Of a DNA stretch of 64,000 nucleotides, positions 24,074-32,307 are shown in pieces (the first letter of the stretch is position 1; every line of letters starts with the position of its first letter). The notes under the pieces are model-generated. The model saw only the letters and a list, made by a program, of their open reading frames with translations, was not told the DNA's origin and did not search any database. This DNA comes from Rothia nasimurium (GTDB taxonomy: Bacteria > Actinomycetota > Actinomycetes > Actinomycetales > Micrococcaceae), in the NCBI RefSeq assembly GCF_928381705.1, contig NZ_CAKMSR010000001.1:62001-126000 (forward strand). The letters run 5' to 3'. Position numbers and translations under genes: made by a program.

Positions 24074-24674
24074 TGACCTGGTCTTCGAGCAGGGTATTCA
24101 GCACAGACTTATCGATCTGCCCCAGGATGCGGGCAGCGACGCGCCCCTCAGCATCAAGGACGACGGTGGTCGGCACGGCCTGAGCCGGCACGTACTTGCT
24201 CATGGCAAGGAGCACCTTGCCGGTCACGTCCCGGAAGGAGGGGTAGGGCACCTCAAAGTTCTTTTCGAAGGCCTCAGCGGTACCCTTTTCATCGCGGACG
24301 TTGGCCCCGTAAAAGGCCACCTTCTCGCCGAAGCTTGCGTGCAGTTCGTTGAGCCAGGGGGCTTCAACACGGCAGGGGGCACAGCCGGCGTACCAGAAGT
24401 TGAGCAGCACGGGCTTACCGCGCAGGTCAGCGGCTGAGACGACGGTGCCGTCAAAGAGCTCACTTTCAAATTCAACGGGTTCGCCGCGCTCACCGGCGGC
24501 GTATTCGGTGACGCTACCGTCACCGGCAATGTAGCCCTTGGAGTCACCGGCATCTGCCTGGGCCGCTAGTGAATCCTGGCTTGAGGAACAGGCCGAGAGC
24601 AGACCAACAGTTCCCAGAGCGGCGATGCTCAGGGCCTGCTTGCGGCTCACACGGGTGGGGAAAGAAGTAGACAT
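24066..24674 (-). CDS. TlpA/ResA-type thioredoxin lipoprotein
   Basis: A 202-residue lipoprotein. The signal peptide ends in lipobox LLSAC (Cys-29), with an RK motif before the hydrophobic stretch. The thioredoxin fold has the active site AGCAPC (Cys-98 and Cys-101) and cis-proline segment AVPTTVVLDAEG. It should reduce apocytochrome c cysteines outside the membrane, fed by CcdA, whose gene overlaps it. Confidence 0.92.
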   Translation of the reverse strand: MSTSFPTRVSRKQALSIAALGTVGLLSACSSSQDSLAAQADAGDSKGYIAGDGSVTEYAAGERGEPVEFESELFDGTVVSAADLRGKPVLLNFWYAGCAPCRVEAPWLNELHASFGEKVAFYGANVRDEKGTAEAFEKNFEVPYPSFRDVTGKVLLAMSKYVPAQAVPTTVVLDAEGRVAARILGQIDKSVLNTLLEDQVSA

Positions 24675-24723
24675 GAATTACAGGTCTTTCAGATCAGGTA
24701 GTGTGCGCTTGCAGTCGGTGTCA

Positions 24724-25410
24724 TTATGACCCCGGTAACTGAATAACACCTGAATAGAGCTCGGCAGCAGGCTCAACATAGGAGAGTTTTGGCTTGCCAG
24801 GGGCAAAAATATTGGGGAAGGTAAAACTTGTAATGGAAGCTAAATTGCACTGGCGGCTGCGCGGATCATGCGGCAGCGCCCCACCCTCCACAGAGGTGCG
24901 GGCCATCCAGATGGGTAGCTGATGCGAGACAATAATTGCTTCAGCGCCGTCCCCGCCCTTTTCGTAGGCGGTGCGGGCGGCGTCCTTAATAGCCTCAGCC
25001 ATACGCTCCACCTGGTCCCGGTAGGGTTCACCCCAGGACGGACGCAGGGGGTTAAGCAGGTGCTTCCAGTGGCGGGGGTTGTTCAAGAGCTCCTGCTTAT
25101 TCACGTGCAGGCCCTCAAAATAGTTCCCGGCCTCAATCACGCGCTCATCGGGCTGGGCGACCAGGCCCAGCAGTTCCTCGATGGGGGCAGCCGACTCGCG
25201 GGTGCGGGTGAGCGGGGAGCAGACCAGGTGCACGATGTTGGCACCGGCGTCGGCACGGCGCTTGAACTCTTCAGCTGAAAGGCGCACCATCTTCTGCCCG
25301 GTCTCAGACAGGTGGTAGTTGGGCAGACGCCCATAGACGATACGGTCGGGGTTGTGTACCTCGCCGTGGCGCATCAGGTGAACGGTGACAGTTGCCGAAG
25401 AAGTATTCAT
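24724..25410 (-). CDS. Histidine phosphatase family protein
   Basis: A 228-residue phosphoglycerate mutase-like protein. The phosphohistidine motif LMRHGEV is at the N-terminus, CSPLTRTRESA supplies the phosphate-binding arginine, EAGNYFEGLH supplies the acid, and IIVSHQLPIWM the second histidine. The substrate is unknown. Actinobacterial cytochrome c clusters regularly begin with this gene, which suggests a link to respiration or heme. Confidence 0.88.
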   Translation of the reverse strand: MNTSSATVTVHLMRHGEVHNPDRIVYGRLPNYHLSETGQKMVRLSAEEFKRRADAGANIVHLVCSPLTRTRESAAPIEELLGLVAQPDERVIEAGNYFEGLHVNKQELLNNPRHWKHLLNPLRPSWGEPYRDQVERMAEAIKDAARTAYEKGGDGAEAIIVSHQLPIWMARTSVEGGALPHDPRSRQCNLASITSFTFPNIFAPGKPKLSYVEPAAELYSGVIQLPGS

Positions 25411-25463
25411 ATCTCTAGTCTCTCAAACCTAGTCAGTAAGCGCTAACCAGCAACCCCGCCGGT

Positions 25464-25718
25464 TTACTCCGCCAGTTTCTTCTCAATAATCTTCACCAGG
25501 CGCTTAGCATTGACCTGCCAGAAGTCCTTGACCTCGCCATCAACCCGCAGCACCGGGATCTCGGTGCGGTGACGCTCCAACAGGTCGGGGTGCTCTTCAA
25601 CGTTGATTTCTGTGTAGGTCAGCCCGTAGCTGCCTGTCACCCGACCGGTCGTCTCCCGCGCAGCTTCGCACAGGTGGCAGCCGGGCTTAGTCAGCAGTTC
25701 AATCAGTGGTGTAGCCAT
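25464..25718 (-). CDS. Glutaredoxin-like protein (DUF836 type)
   Basis: An 84-residue thioredoxin-fold protein with the active site KPGCHLCEAA, then EINVEEHPDLLERH and the cis-proline segment TEIPVLRVDG. A small cytoplasmic thiol oxidoreductase, partner unknown. ATG 25718 and a GTG three bases earlier are both possible. It stands just upstream of the histidine phosphatase on the same strand. Confidence 0.87.
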   Translation of the reverse strand: MATPLIELLTKPGCHLCEAARETTGRVTGSYGLTYTEINVEEHPDLLERHRTEIPVLRVDGEVKDFWQVNAKRLVKIIEKKLAE

Positions 25719-25792
25719 CACACCACTCTAACCTGCCCCTCCCCTAGCAGGCGAGCGGGAGCGTCCGCGCCCAAGGTGCCGACAATACAGCG

Positions 25793-25824
25793 CGAGCCCC
25801 GCACCGAAACAGGTGCGGGGCTCG
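25793..25824. terminator. Terminator after the bS22 gene
   Basis: CGAGCCCCGCACC-GAAACA-GGTGCGGGGCTCG, a 13-bp perfect stem. It lies 11 bases beyond the bS22 stop on the minus strand. Confidence 0.7.
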
Positions 25825-25835
25825 CGGTGAAGAAT

Positions 25836-25934
25836 TTACTTCTTGTTGCGGCGCTGGTGGCGAGTCTTGCGAAGAAGCTTGCGGTGCTTCTTCTTAGACA
25901 TACGCTTGCGGCGCTTCTTGATAACTGAACCCAT
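25836..25934 (-). CDS. Small ribosomal subunit protein bS22 (AURKAIP1/COX24 domain)
   Basis: A 32-residue, extremely basic protein beginning [16 protein letters not shown], the sequence of the tiny actinobacterial 30S protein bS22. It is too short for most gene finders. ATG 25934 has AGGTGA eight bases upstream. Longer in-frame readings add non-conserved residues. It stands alone with its own terminator, in keeping with high expression. Confidence 0.95.
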   Translation of the reverse strand: MGSVIKKRRKRMSKKKHRKLLRKTRHQRRNKK

Positions 25935-26170
25935 TGGATTCACCTCACTTATTAAATAGTGGTCGATACCCGGCCGACAGCAACCACCCGGGGGCGGTAG
26001 GTCGGTAGCTATCCGGGCGCTATACCGGTATAAACGCTCCAAAGCACGCATAAAGGGCATAGCAATACCCTCGGCGTGAAAAAACGCTCTCTCCCAAGCC
26101 TACAGGCAAACAGGGCTTTTCGCCGACTGTTCACCGGCAAGTGAGAGCATTTTCTCGTTTTATCTACCCT

Positions 26171-27406
26171 CTAGCGGTCGCTAGTGGCGTACTCGTAGCC
26201 CTCGCGCAGGATAGCGGCCTCTTCTTCGGGATCCCCCTCCGTATCGGCGTCAAAGAGTTCTTCATCGGCTTCAGTATTGCCCTGAACGGGGACGCTTTTA
26301 CGGAAACCAAAATATCCAACAACGTCAAAACGCTTTTTGGAGGGCTGATTTCTGTCGCCCTGCGGGGCTACGGCTTTAGCACCATCGCTGGCAGTTTCCT
26401 CCCTTGCGTCCTGCGACTCGGGGGCCTCGCTGGCCGTGGGCCCCTCGGGCTTCTTGGGGGCTGCTGCCCCGGGGTCAGGGCTGGCGGTAGCGCTAGCGGC
26501 GCGGACGACCGGGCTCACCGTTCCCCGCCTGCGGCGGGTTGCGCTCCCGGTAGGGGGCTGAACACTTGCAGGGGCGGCGCCCATAGGCTGGATGCTGGTG
26601 AGGGCTTCAAACAGATCAGGCTCAATGGGCCCGCCCCAGGTATCGGGCACCAGTTCCTGGGTCTCAACCTCGATGGGTTCAAGGTTGATGCTGCCCGCTT
26701 CCCTAGTCGGGGTCTCAAAATCAACCGGGTGCCCGGCCTCAGCAAAGCGCTCTTGTAGGTTGGCCTTAAGCAGGGCCTGGGCGAGGGCAGCGTCGCCAGA
26801 TCGGGCAGCATCGACGATAGCCCGATACTCCATACGCAGGCGCGAGGCGGTAGCGCTCCATAGGGGAACTTGGCTGACCAGCTCGAAGCGGGCCTCAATC
26901 ATGGCGTCACGCAGGGTCGCCAAGAGGGCAGAAATCAGGGCGTTGCCAGAGAGTCTTCCGAGTTGGATGTGGAAATCCGCTTCGAGCTCGTGAAAGTCGC
27001 TCAGGCTGGTAGCGTCGTCCTGCATGGCCTCCACGATGCGGTCTAGCTCTTCGAAGGCTGACTGGTCGTAGTCGGGCCCTGTGAGGGCGTGGTTTTCAAG
27101 CAGCAGGCAGGTTGCCAGCAAATCCTGGCGGGGCGAGAGGGAGCTGGCCAGATAGAGGCTGACGGCTGGCCCTGCCGAGGCCGCCGGTTCCCGCACCAGC
27201 TGGGCGATAATGCTCTTTTTCCGCCCCTCGTAGAGCCTGAGCACCCCGATTTCTTCGCAGTGCTTGAGGCTCTCCCGCATGTGGTTCTGACTGATACCCA
27301 CCTCACGGGCCAGTACCCTGTCGTCGGGCAAGTTATCGCCCAGGTGCAGGGTCTGGTTAATCAGTTCGTTCTCGATCCAGTCGAGAAGCTGCTGATGGTG
27401 TGCCAT
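26171..27406 (-). CDS. GntR-like regulator with FCD domain and long disordered tail
   Basis: A 411-residue protein. Residues about 1-70 form a GntR-type winged helix (ADDRVLAREVG-like with SQNHMRESLKHCEEIGVLR), though the usual conserved Arg residues are partly replaced. Residues about 85-220 form an all-helical FCD ligand domain (HELEADFHIQLGRLSGNALI). Residues about 225-411 are low-complexity, rich in Ala, Pro and Glu, with basic patches TRRRRG and KKRF. The FCD fold usually binds a carboxylate and metal. The tail is unusual for the family. It precedes bS22 and follows an ArsR gene that also has a long tail. Confidence 0.8.
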   Translation of the reverse strand: MAHHQQLLDWIENELINQTLHLGDNLPDDRVLAREVGISQNHMRESLKHCEEIGVLRLYEGRKKSIIAQLVREPAASAGPAVSLYLASSLSPRQDLLATCLLLENHALTGPDYDQSAFEELDRIVEAMQDDATSLSDFHELEADFHIQLGRLSGNALISALLATLRDAMIEARFELVSQVPLWSATASRLRMEYRAIVDAARSGDAALAQALLKANLQERFAEAGHPVDFETPTREAGSINLEPIEVETQELVPDTWGGPIEPDLFEALTSIQPMGAAPASVQPPTGSATRRRRGTVSPVVRAASATASPDPGAAAPKKPEGPTASEAPESQDAREETASDGAKAVAPQGDRNQPSKKRFDVVGYFGFRKSVPVQGNTEADEELFDADTEGDPEEEAAILREGYEYATSDR

Positions 27407-27452
27407 ACAGTCTTGTGGTGTCCTTTGAAACTAGCGGTTGGTGGGCAAGGGC

Positions 27453-28232
27453 CTAGCGGGAGCTGCGGCGACCCCAGCGGGTGAGCTTGGCCAGCAGGCC
27501 ACGGTCGTCGCCCTCTTCACCACCGGCCTGCTTGTGGGCCTGCTTATGGGCCTGTTCATCACTTGCCTTGGCCGCTACCTCTTGGGCAATGACCTGCTCA
27601 GGGGTGGGTACTTTGAAGCTAATGGGCTCCTCATCTTTGGTGCCCAAGCTCAGGCTCTGTGCGAGCTGGCGTACTTGGTCGCTGACGGCGTCCTGCTCTA
27701 CATTGGCAGGCGCCTGGTTCTCCACAGCCTCTTCGTCCACCCGGTTATCGAGCACGGGAGTAAAGGGGGTCAGGGGGGTGAAGGTAATACCCGCGGTGTT
27801 GGGGTGGGGCACGTCGACGGCCGGGGCGGACGCCTCCTCCTGCGCCTCGGGAACAGAGGTAGTTTCAGGCGCAGCAGGGTTTGCCTCAGGGGCAGGCTCG
27901 GGGCTCTCGTGAGCAACAGAGGTAGCCTCGGCGGCAGGTACTGCTTCGAGGGCGGGGGCGGTCTCGGCTGCGGGGGCAGCGAGCAGGCCGTCGACCCAGT
28001 CGGTGACGGTAGCTAGAGGCGCGGGGGTAAGGGAGTAGAAACGCTTCTGGCCTACGGCTTCGGTTTCGACCAGACCGGCGGTGCGTAGTACCTTGAGGTG
28101 CTTAGATACGGTGGGCTGGCTGACGCCCAGCTCCTCAACCAGTTCGCCAACGGCTAGTCGTTCGACGGCTAGTGCCTGGAGGATGTGTCGCCGCGTGGGG
28201 TCGGCGATAACAGCAAATACGTCGTCTTTCAT
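27453..28232 (-). CDS. ArsR-family regulator with long Ala/Pro/Glu-rich tail
   Basis: A 259-residue protein whose first ~90 residues are a complete ArsR winged helix (VFAVIADPTRRHILQAL; GVSQPTVSKHLKVLRTAGLV; GQKRFYSLT). No metal-binding cysteine motif is visible, so it is probably not a metal sensor. The remaining ~165 residues are low-complexity, acidic and Ala/Pro-rich, and end in a basic KLTRWGRRSSR. ATG 28232 gives the conserved N-terminus; an ATG six codons upstream is possible. It lies 46 bases before the FCD regulator on the same strand, which suggests joint control. Confidence 0.85.
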   Translation of the reverse strand: MKDDVFAVIADPTRRHILQALAVERLAVGELVEELGVSQPTVSKHLKVLRTAGLVETEAVGQKRFYSLTPAPLATVTDWVDGLLAAPAAETAPALEAVPAAEATSVAHESPEPAPEANPAAPETTSVPEAQEEASAPAVDVPHPNTAGITFTPLTPFTPVLDNRVDEEAVENQAPANVEQDAVSDQVRQLAQSLSLGTKDEEPISFKVPTPEQVIAQEVAAKASDEQAHKQAHKQAGGEEGDDRGLLAKLTRWGRRSSR

Positions 28233-28379
28233 ACTGACATCTTTACACATATATACCCACAATTGCATGTTTGACCAGCAGAAATGGGGACACTCTTCGT
28301 CTATGCCCAGCTAGCACTCAGACTAAAAGCCAACGTACAGGGCCATCTGCCGGGCCCGGTGACCCGCCCCTATACCGGC

Positions 28380-29588
28380 CTAGTCATACCAGGGATCAAG
28401 CCCCCAGAGGGGGAATACTTCCTTGCGGGTGGCCATAATGCTGCGGTCCACACTGCTGGCCGGGTCGTAGCCAACCTCCCAGGAGTACCACCAGAGGTCC
28501 ACGGGATCCCCCATCATGGTGGGCACTTTGGTCCCGTACTTTTCAAGCATATAAGCCTGCCACGATTCCGGCGTGGGCATATTTATGTCGAGGGGCTGGC
28601 CGGCCGCCACCGCAATAAGGTGGCTCCAAGAGCGGGGCACAGCGTTGTAGATGGAGTAGCCCCCTCCCCCGGTGGCAATCCAGCGACCCTCACAGAGCTC
28701 GTCCGCCAGCAAGGAGATATGGGCGGCAATTTCCCGCTGCCCGTTAATGCTGATGTTCAGGTGCGACATGTCATCGGCCAGGTGGGAGTCGCAGCCGTGC
28801 TGGCTGACGATTACCTCGGGCTGGAACTGCCGCAGTAGGCTAGGGACCACCGCGTCAAAAGCTCGAAGCCACCCTGAATCGGTAGTGCTTTCGGGCATGG
28901 CGATGTTAACCGAGGTTCCGGCAGCCAACCCTTCGGGGCCCACTTCGTTGGCGAAACCTGTACCAGGAAAGAGAGTCATGCCGCTCTCGTGCAGGGAAAT
29001 GGTCATGACATTAGGGTTATCCCAGAAGATACTTTGCGTACCGTCCCCGTGGTGGGCGTCCACATCGATGTAGACGACCCGTTGCACTCCCGCTTCAAGC
29101 AGGCGGGCTATGCCCACGGCGCAATCGTTATAGATACAAAAGCCGCTGGCGTGATCACGTGAGGCGTGGTGCATGCCCCCGCCGAAGTTAACGGCGTGCT
29201 TGACCTTACCGCTCAAGATAGCTTCTGCAGCCTGATAGGTGCCACCGGCAAGTCGGGCGGACGCCTCGTGCACCCCCTCAAACCCGGGGGTGTCTTCGGT
29301 GCCCAGGCCACAGCTGGCGATGATCAGCGTGGGGTCGGCGCTGATTTTTTGAACCGCGTCGATATAGGGGTAGTCATGGGCCAGCATGAGCTGGTGCACG
29401 GTGGCGATTTCAGGTTCTTCAAGCTCTACCTGCGGGAGGTCAAAAATCCCAAGGTCCCGCGCTAGGGAGGCTGTTGCGTCCAACCGCGAGGGGTGCATGG
29501 GGTGATAGTCGCCAAAATAGTAGTTGGCCATGGCGGGAGTCCAGAGCACACGCACGTCGGTGGGCGTGAGGCTGTCGATAATAGCCAC
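28380..29588 (-). CDS. acuC: Acetoin utilization protein AcuC (class I deacetylase fold)
   Basis: A 402-residue zinc-dependent deacetylase of the histone deacetylase superfamily. In Bacillus, AcuC deacetylates and thereby activates acetyl-CoA synthetase; the acs gene is also in this window. The zinc site appears as YIDVDAHHGDGTQ, with GGGMHHASRDHASGFC upstream and the active-site GGGGYSIYN near the end. GTG 29588 is chosen because AAAGGAGG lies 8 bases upstream; an in-frame GTG at 29594 would leave too short a spacing. Confidence 0.92.
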   Translation of the reverse strand: MAIIDSLTPTDVRVLWTPAMANYYFGDYHPMHPSRLDATASLARDLGIFDLPQVELEEPEIATVHQLMLAHDYPYIDAVQKISADPTLIIASCGLGTEDTPGFEGVHEASARLAGGTYQAAEAILSGKVKHAVNFGGGMHHASRDHASGFCIYNDCAVGIARLLEAGVQRVVYIDVDAHHGDGTQSIFWDNPNVMTISLHESGMTLFPGTGFANEVGPEGLAAGTSVNIAMPESTTDSGWLRAFDAVVPSLLRQFQPEVIVSQHGCDSHLADDMSHLNISINGQREIAAHISLLADELCEGRWIATGGGGYSIYNAVPRSWSHLIAVAAGQPLDINMPTPESWQAYMLEKYGTKVPTMMGDPVDLWWYSWEVGYDPASSVDRSIMATRKEVFPLWGLDPWYD

Positions 29589-29718
29589 CAGCACTACCTC
29601 CTTTGGTAAGTTGAGTCACACTTACCATTAAACACATAAAAACTCTGCGGGCACCACACCCCGCTTGTATGACACGCAGACTACGCTAGAGACGGCAGAA
29701 GAAAGCGAGGTGAAGAAC

Positions 29719-31191
29719 GTGGGCAAAATTGTGCGCAAGGTCCAGGAGCGCAAGCGGGTTCTGGACGCCATGGAGCAGGGGCAACTGGAATACCAGCAGC
29801 TCCTTCAGATTGTTAAGTTTTCGGCAGCCTTCCAGGCCCGCATGGCCCACCTGCGCGACCTGGTAGACCGCCTCTTTGGATCGTCATCCTCGCGTATTGC
29901 TATTGCGGCCTTCTTGCTGGTCATTATTTTCTTCTCGCTTATGCTCTACACCCCCTGGGCCTCACGCGATGGCCAGCAGGTGGAGTTTCACCACGCTGTT
30001 TTTACGGCGACTAGCGCCGTGACTGTCACCGGTCTCACCACGGTTTCCACCGCCGAACAGTGGACTTTCTTTGGCCAGCTCATGATTCTCTTAGGTTCGC
30101 AGATTGGTGGCCTCGGCACGCTCACCCTCACCTCCATCCTGGCGCTGGCGGTGGGGCGCAAGCTGGGGTTGCGCTCCAAAATTATCGCCCAGGAATCCCT
30201 CAATATCGGACGCCTGGGTGAGGTTGGCTCAGTGCTCCGCACCGTGGCCTTCACCTCCATCGCCATTGAGGCCCTGATCGCCTTCACGCTTATCCCCCGC
30301 TTCCTGGTGCTGGGGGAGCCCCTCTGGCAGGCAGTCTGGCACGGCGTCTTCTATGCGGTCTCATCCTTCAACAACGCGGGCTTCACCCCCCACTCAGACG
30401 GCATTGTACCCTACGGCCACGACCTCTGGATTCTCTTCCCCATCGCCCTGGGCGTCATGGTGGGCTCGCTCGGCTTCCCCGTCATTCTGGTGCTGCGCAA
30501 CAACCTGCGCTTTAGCAAGTGGAACCTCAACGCCAAGCTCACCATCATCGGCACGCTGGTGCTCTTCTTCCTGGGCTCCTTTGCCTGGGGTGCCCTGGAG
30601 TGGGGCAACGACCGCACCATCGGCGCCATGGGCGCAGGCGATAAAATCCTCAACGCTGCCTTTGCCTCGATTATGACCCGCTCCGGCGGCTTCAACCTGG
30701 TCGATATGGCAGATATTCACCCGGTCACCATGTTGCTGACCGACGTGCTCATGTTCATCGGCGGCGGCTCGGCCTCCACTGCAGGCGGTATCAAAATCAC
30801 CACCATCACCGTGGTCTTCCTGGCGATCCTGGCAGAAGCACGCGGCGACCAGTTCGTCGTGGCTTTCAACCGCACCATTCCCGATGCTGTCCTCCGTATC
30901 GCTATCTCCGTGATTATGATGAGCTTCGTGTTTGTACTGGCAGGCACCACCGCTATTATGCTCATCAGCCAGGTCGGCCTCGACCGGGCCCTCTTTGAAG
31001 TCATCTCGGCCTATGCCACCTGCGGCCTGTCTACCGGGCTCTCGGCCGAGCTGCCACCGTCCGGAACCTATATTCTCTCCACCCTCATGCTGATCGGCCG
31101 TATCGGCACCATTACCATAGCTACCGGCCTGGCCATGCGCTCCCGCCGCCGCCTCTACAAATTCCCCGAAGAAAGGCCCATCATTGGCTAG
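29719..31191 (+). CDS. TrkH/KtrB-family potassium channel subunit
   Basis: A membrane protein of 490 residues from GTG 29719, with four M1-P-M2 repeats that form a potassium pore. Selectivity-filter glycines are visible in SAVTVTGLTTVS, SFNNAGFTPHS, MTRSGGFNLVD and YATCGLSTGL. A preceding basic segment of about 55 residues contains coiled-coil-like ERKRVLDAMEQGQLEYQQ. GTG 29719 has AGGTGA upstream; a TTG at 29665 is the longer alternative. The next gene overlaps by 8 bases and encodes the gating RCK subunit, so the pair forms a Ktr-like uptake system. Confidence 0.92.
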   Translation: MGKIVRKVQERKRVLDAMEQGQLEYQQLLQIVKFSAAFQARMAHLRDLVDRLFGSSSSRIAIAAFLLVIIFFSLMLYTPWASRDGQQVEFHHAVFTATSAVTVTGLTTVSTAEQWTFFGQLMILLGSQIGGLGTLTLTSILALAVGRKLGLRSKIIAQESLNIGRLGEVGSVLRTVAFTSIAIEALIAFTLIPRFLVLGEPLWQAVWHGVFYAVSSFNNAGFTPHSDGIVPYGHDLWILFPIALGVMVGSLGFPVILVLRNNLRFSKWNLNAKLTIIGTLVLFFLGSFAWGALEWGNDRTIGAMGAGDKILNAAFASIMTRSGGFNLVDMADIHPVTMLLTDVLMFIGGGSASTAGGIKITTITVVFLAILAEARGDQFVVAFNRTIPDAVLRIAISVIMMSFVFVLAGTTAIMLISQVGLDRALFEVISAYATCGLSTGLSAELPPSGTYILSTLMLIGRIGTITIATGLAMRSRRRLYKFPEERPIIG

Positions 31192-31861
31192 AAAAGATTT
31201 CCGCCCCGCCCATAGTGCCCCCGTGCTGGTGATTGGCCTAGGACGCTTTGGTTCGGCTACCGCTGCCCAGCTCGTTCGCCAGAACAAGGAAGTGCTGGTC
31301 GTTGAGAAAGATCCGGTGCTGGTGCAGAAATGGTCGGGCGACCTCACCTACGTGGTTGAGGCAGATGCCACCGACATGAATGCCCTGCGCCAGTTGGGGG
31401 CCCAGGACTTTACCGCCGCCGTGGTGGGTGTGGGTACCTCCGTGGAGGCCTCGGTGCTCATTACCGCCAACCTGGTGGACCTGGGCATCGAACGTATTTG
31501 GGCTAAAGCTATCACACCTTCTCATGGCAAGATTCTCTCCCGTATTGGAGCACACCGGGTTGTTTACCCGGAGTCGGATGCGGGGGTGCGAGCAGCCCAC
31601 CTAGTCTCAGGGCGACTACTGGACTTCATCGAGTTCGATGACGACTTTGCCATCGTCAAGATGTACCCTCCCAAGGAGACCCACGGCTTTACCCTGTCTG
31701 AGTCTGATGTGCGGTCTAAATACGGGGTGACCATCGTGGGAGTGAAATCGCCGGGTGAAGAAATTACCTATGCGACGCCCGATACCCGGGTTTCTTCTCG
31801 CGATTTATTGATTGTCTCTGGCCAGGTGGACCTGATTGAAAGGTTTGCTGCACGCCCCTAA
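31184..31861 (+). CDS. TrkA/KtrA-family RCK gating subunit
   Basis: A 225-residue cytoplasmic regulator of potassium uptake. The N-terminal RCK Rossmann domain shows VIGLGRFGSATAAQL, followed by the acidic VVEKD that binds nucleotide ribose and EADATDMNALRQLG. The C-terminal TrkA_C domain (about 140-225) includes VTIVGVKSPGEE. It starts with TTG inside the end of the trkH gene (8-base overlap) after GAAAGG. One RCK unit, as in KtrA and not the double-unit E. coli TrkA. Confidence 0.92.
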   Translation: MARKDFRPAHSAPVLVIGLGRFGSATAAQLVRQNKEVLVVEKDPVLVQKWSGDLTYVVEADATDMNALRQLGAQDFTAAVVGVGTSVEASVLITANLVDLGIERIWAKAITPSHGKILSRIGAHRVVYPESDAGVRAAHLVSGRLLDFIEFDDDFAIVKMYPPKETHGFTLSESDVRSKYGVTIVGVKSPGEEITYATPDTRVSSRDLLIVSGQVDLIERFAARP

Positions 31862-31935
31862 CAGGTTTATACCTACAAGAAAGCCCTGACCACACCCTAT
31901 ACCCACCTGAGCATAGAAACCACCCAGGTGTCTTC

Positions 31936-31956
31936 CGAAATAATTCGTCTTTTTTT
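31936..31956 (+). terminator. Terminator after the potassium uptake operon
   Basis: CGAA-ATAA-TTCG followed by TCTTTTTTT. The stem is short but the T run is the longest in the region. A weaker CACCTG/CAGGTG pair lies just upstream. Confidence 0.5.
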
Positions 31957-32007
31957 GATTTTCAGGGTGCATAAACTTAAAAACTGGCATATAGTTATAA
32001 CTACCTC

Positions 32008-32190
32008 TAAAGGTGCGAGTGATTACTGAACGGTCCGCGAACCCGTTCAGGTAGCTCAAGACCTGAAGATTCCCAGATGGTTCCCCCTAATCCCATCTAC
32101 TTCAGGTTGTGAGCCTTCTCTTAAAGCCAGATCCCTACCGGCAGAAGAGAAAGCTGAAGGCCAGTCCGATTCCCTACGGACTGGCCTTTA
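32008..32190 (+). ncRNA. Candidate free-standing small RNA with C-rich loops
   Basis: About 180 bases with no open frame and four consecutive hairpins. H1 pairs CTGAACGG (32026-32033) with CCGTTCAG (32043-32050). H2 pairs ACCTGAAG (32061-32068) with CTTCAGGT (32100-32107) and inside it AGATGG with CCATCT. H3 pairs TTCTCTT (32116-32122) with AAGAGAA (32145-32151). H4 is a 12-bp perfect terminator-like stem (32157-32188). UUCCC or AUCCC is displayed in the H2 internal and apical loops, the H3 loop and the H4 loop. Such UCCC loops pair with Shine-Dalgarno sequences in known regulatory RNAs. TATAGT (31990-31995) or TATAAC (31996-32001) could be the -10 box. It is bounded by a terminator upstream and the convergent proC terminator. 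Confidence 0.6.
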
Positions 32191-32213
32191 GTGTATCTAG
32201 GTTCCTTGTTCAG

Positions 32214-32272
32214 GAAAGAAAAAGCAGGCTGCCCTACCCCACTCCACAAGGAGTTTTGGTAGCACAGCCTGC
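32214..32272 (-). terminator. proC terminator
   Basis: Long three-part stem: GCAGGCTG/CAGCCTGC, TACC/GGTA and ACTCC/GGAGT. On the minus strand it is followed by TTTTTCTTTCC, which makes it the terminator of the proC transcript. Confidence 0.75.
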
Positions 32273-32307
32273 TGTCATAGAACCTTTTTATTTAGGCTAT
32301 CTCTGTA

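Noticed and set aside
31862..32007. Riboswitch leader
   Set aside because: No gene follows on the same strand; the next gene is convergent proC. The structures fit a terminator and a separate RNA better.
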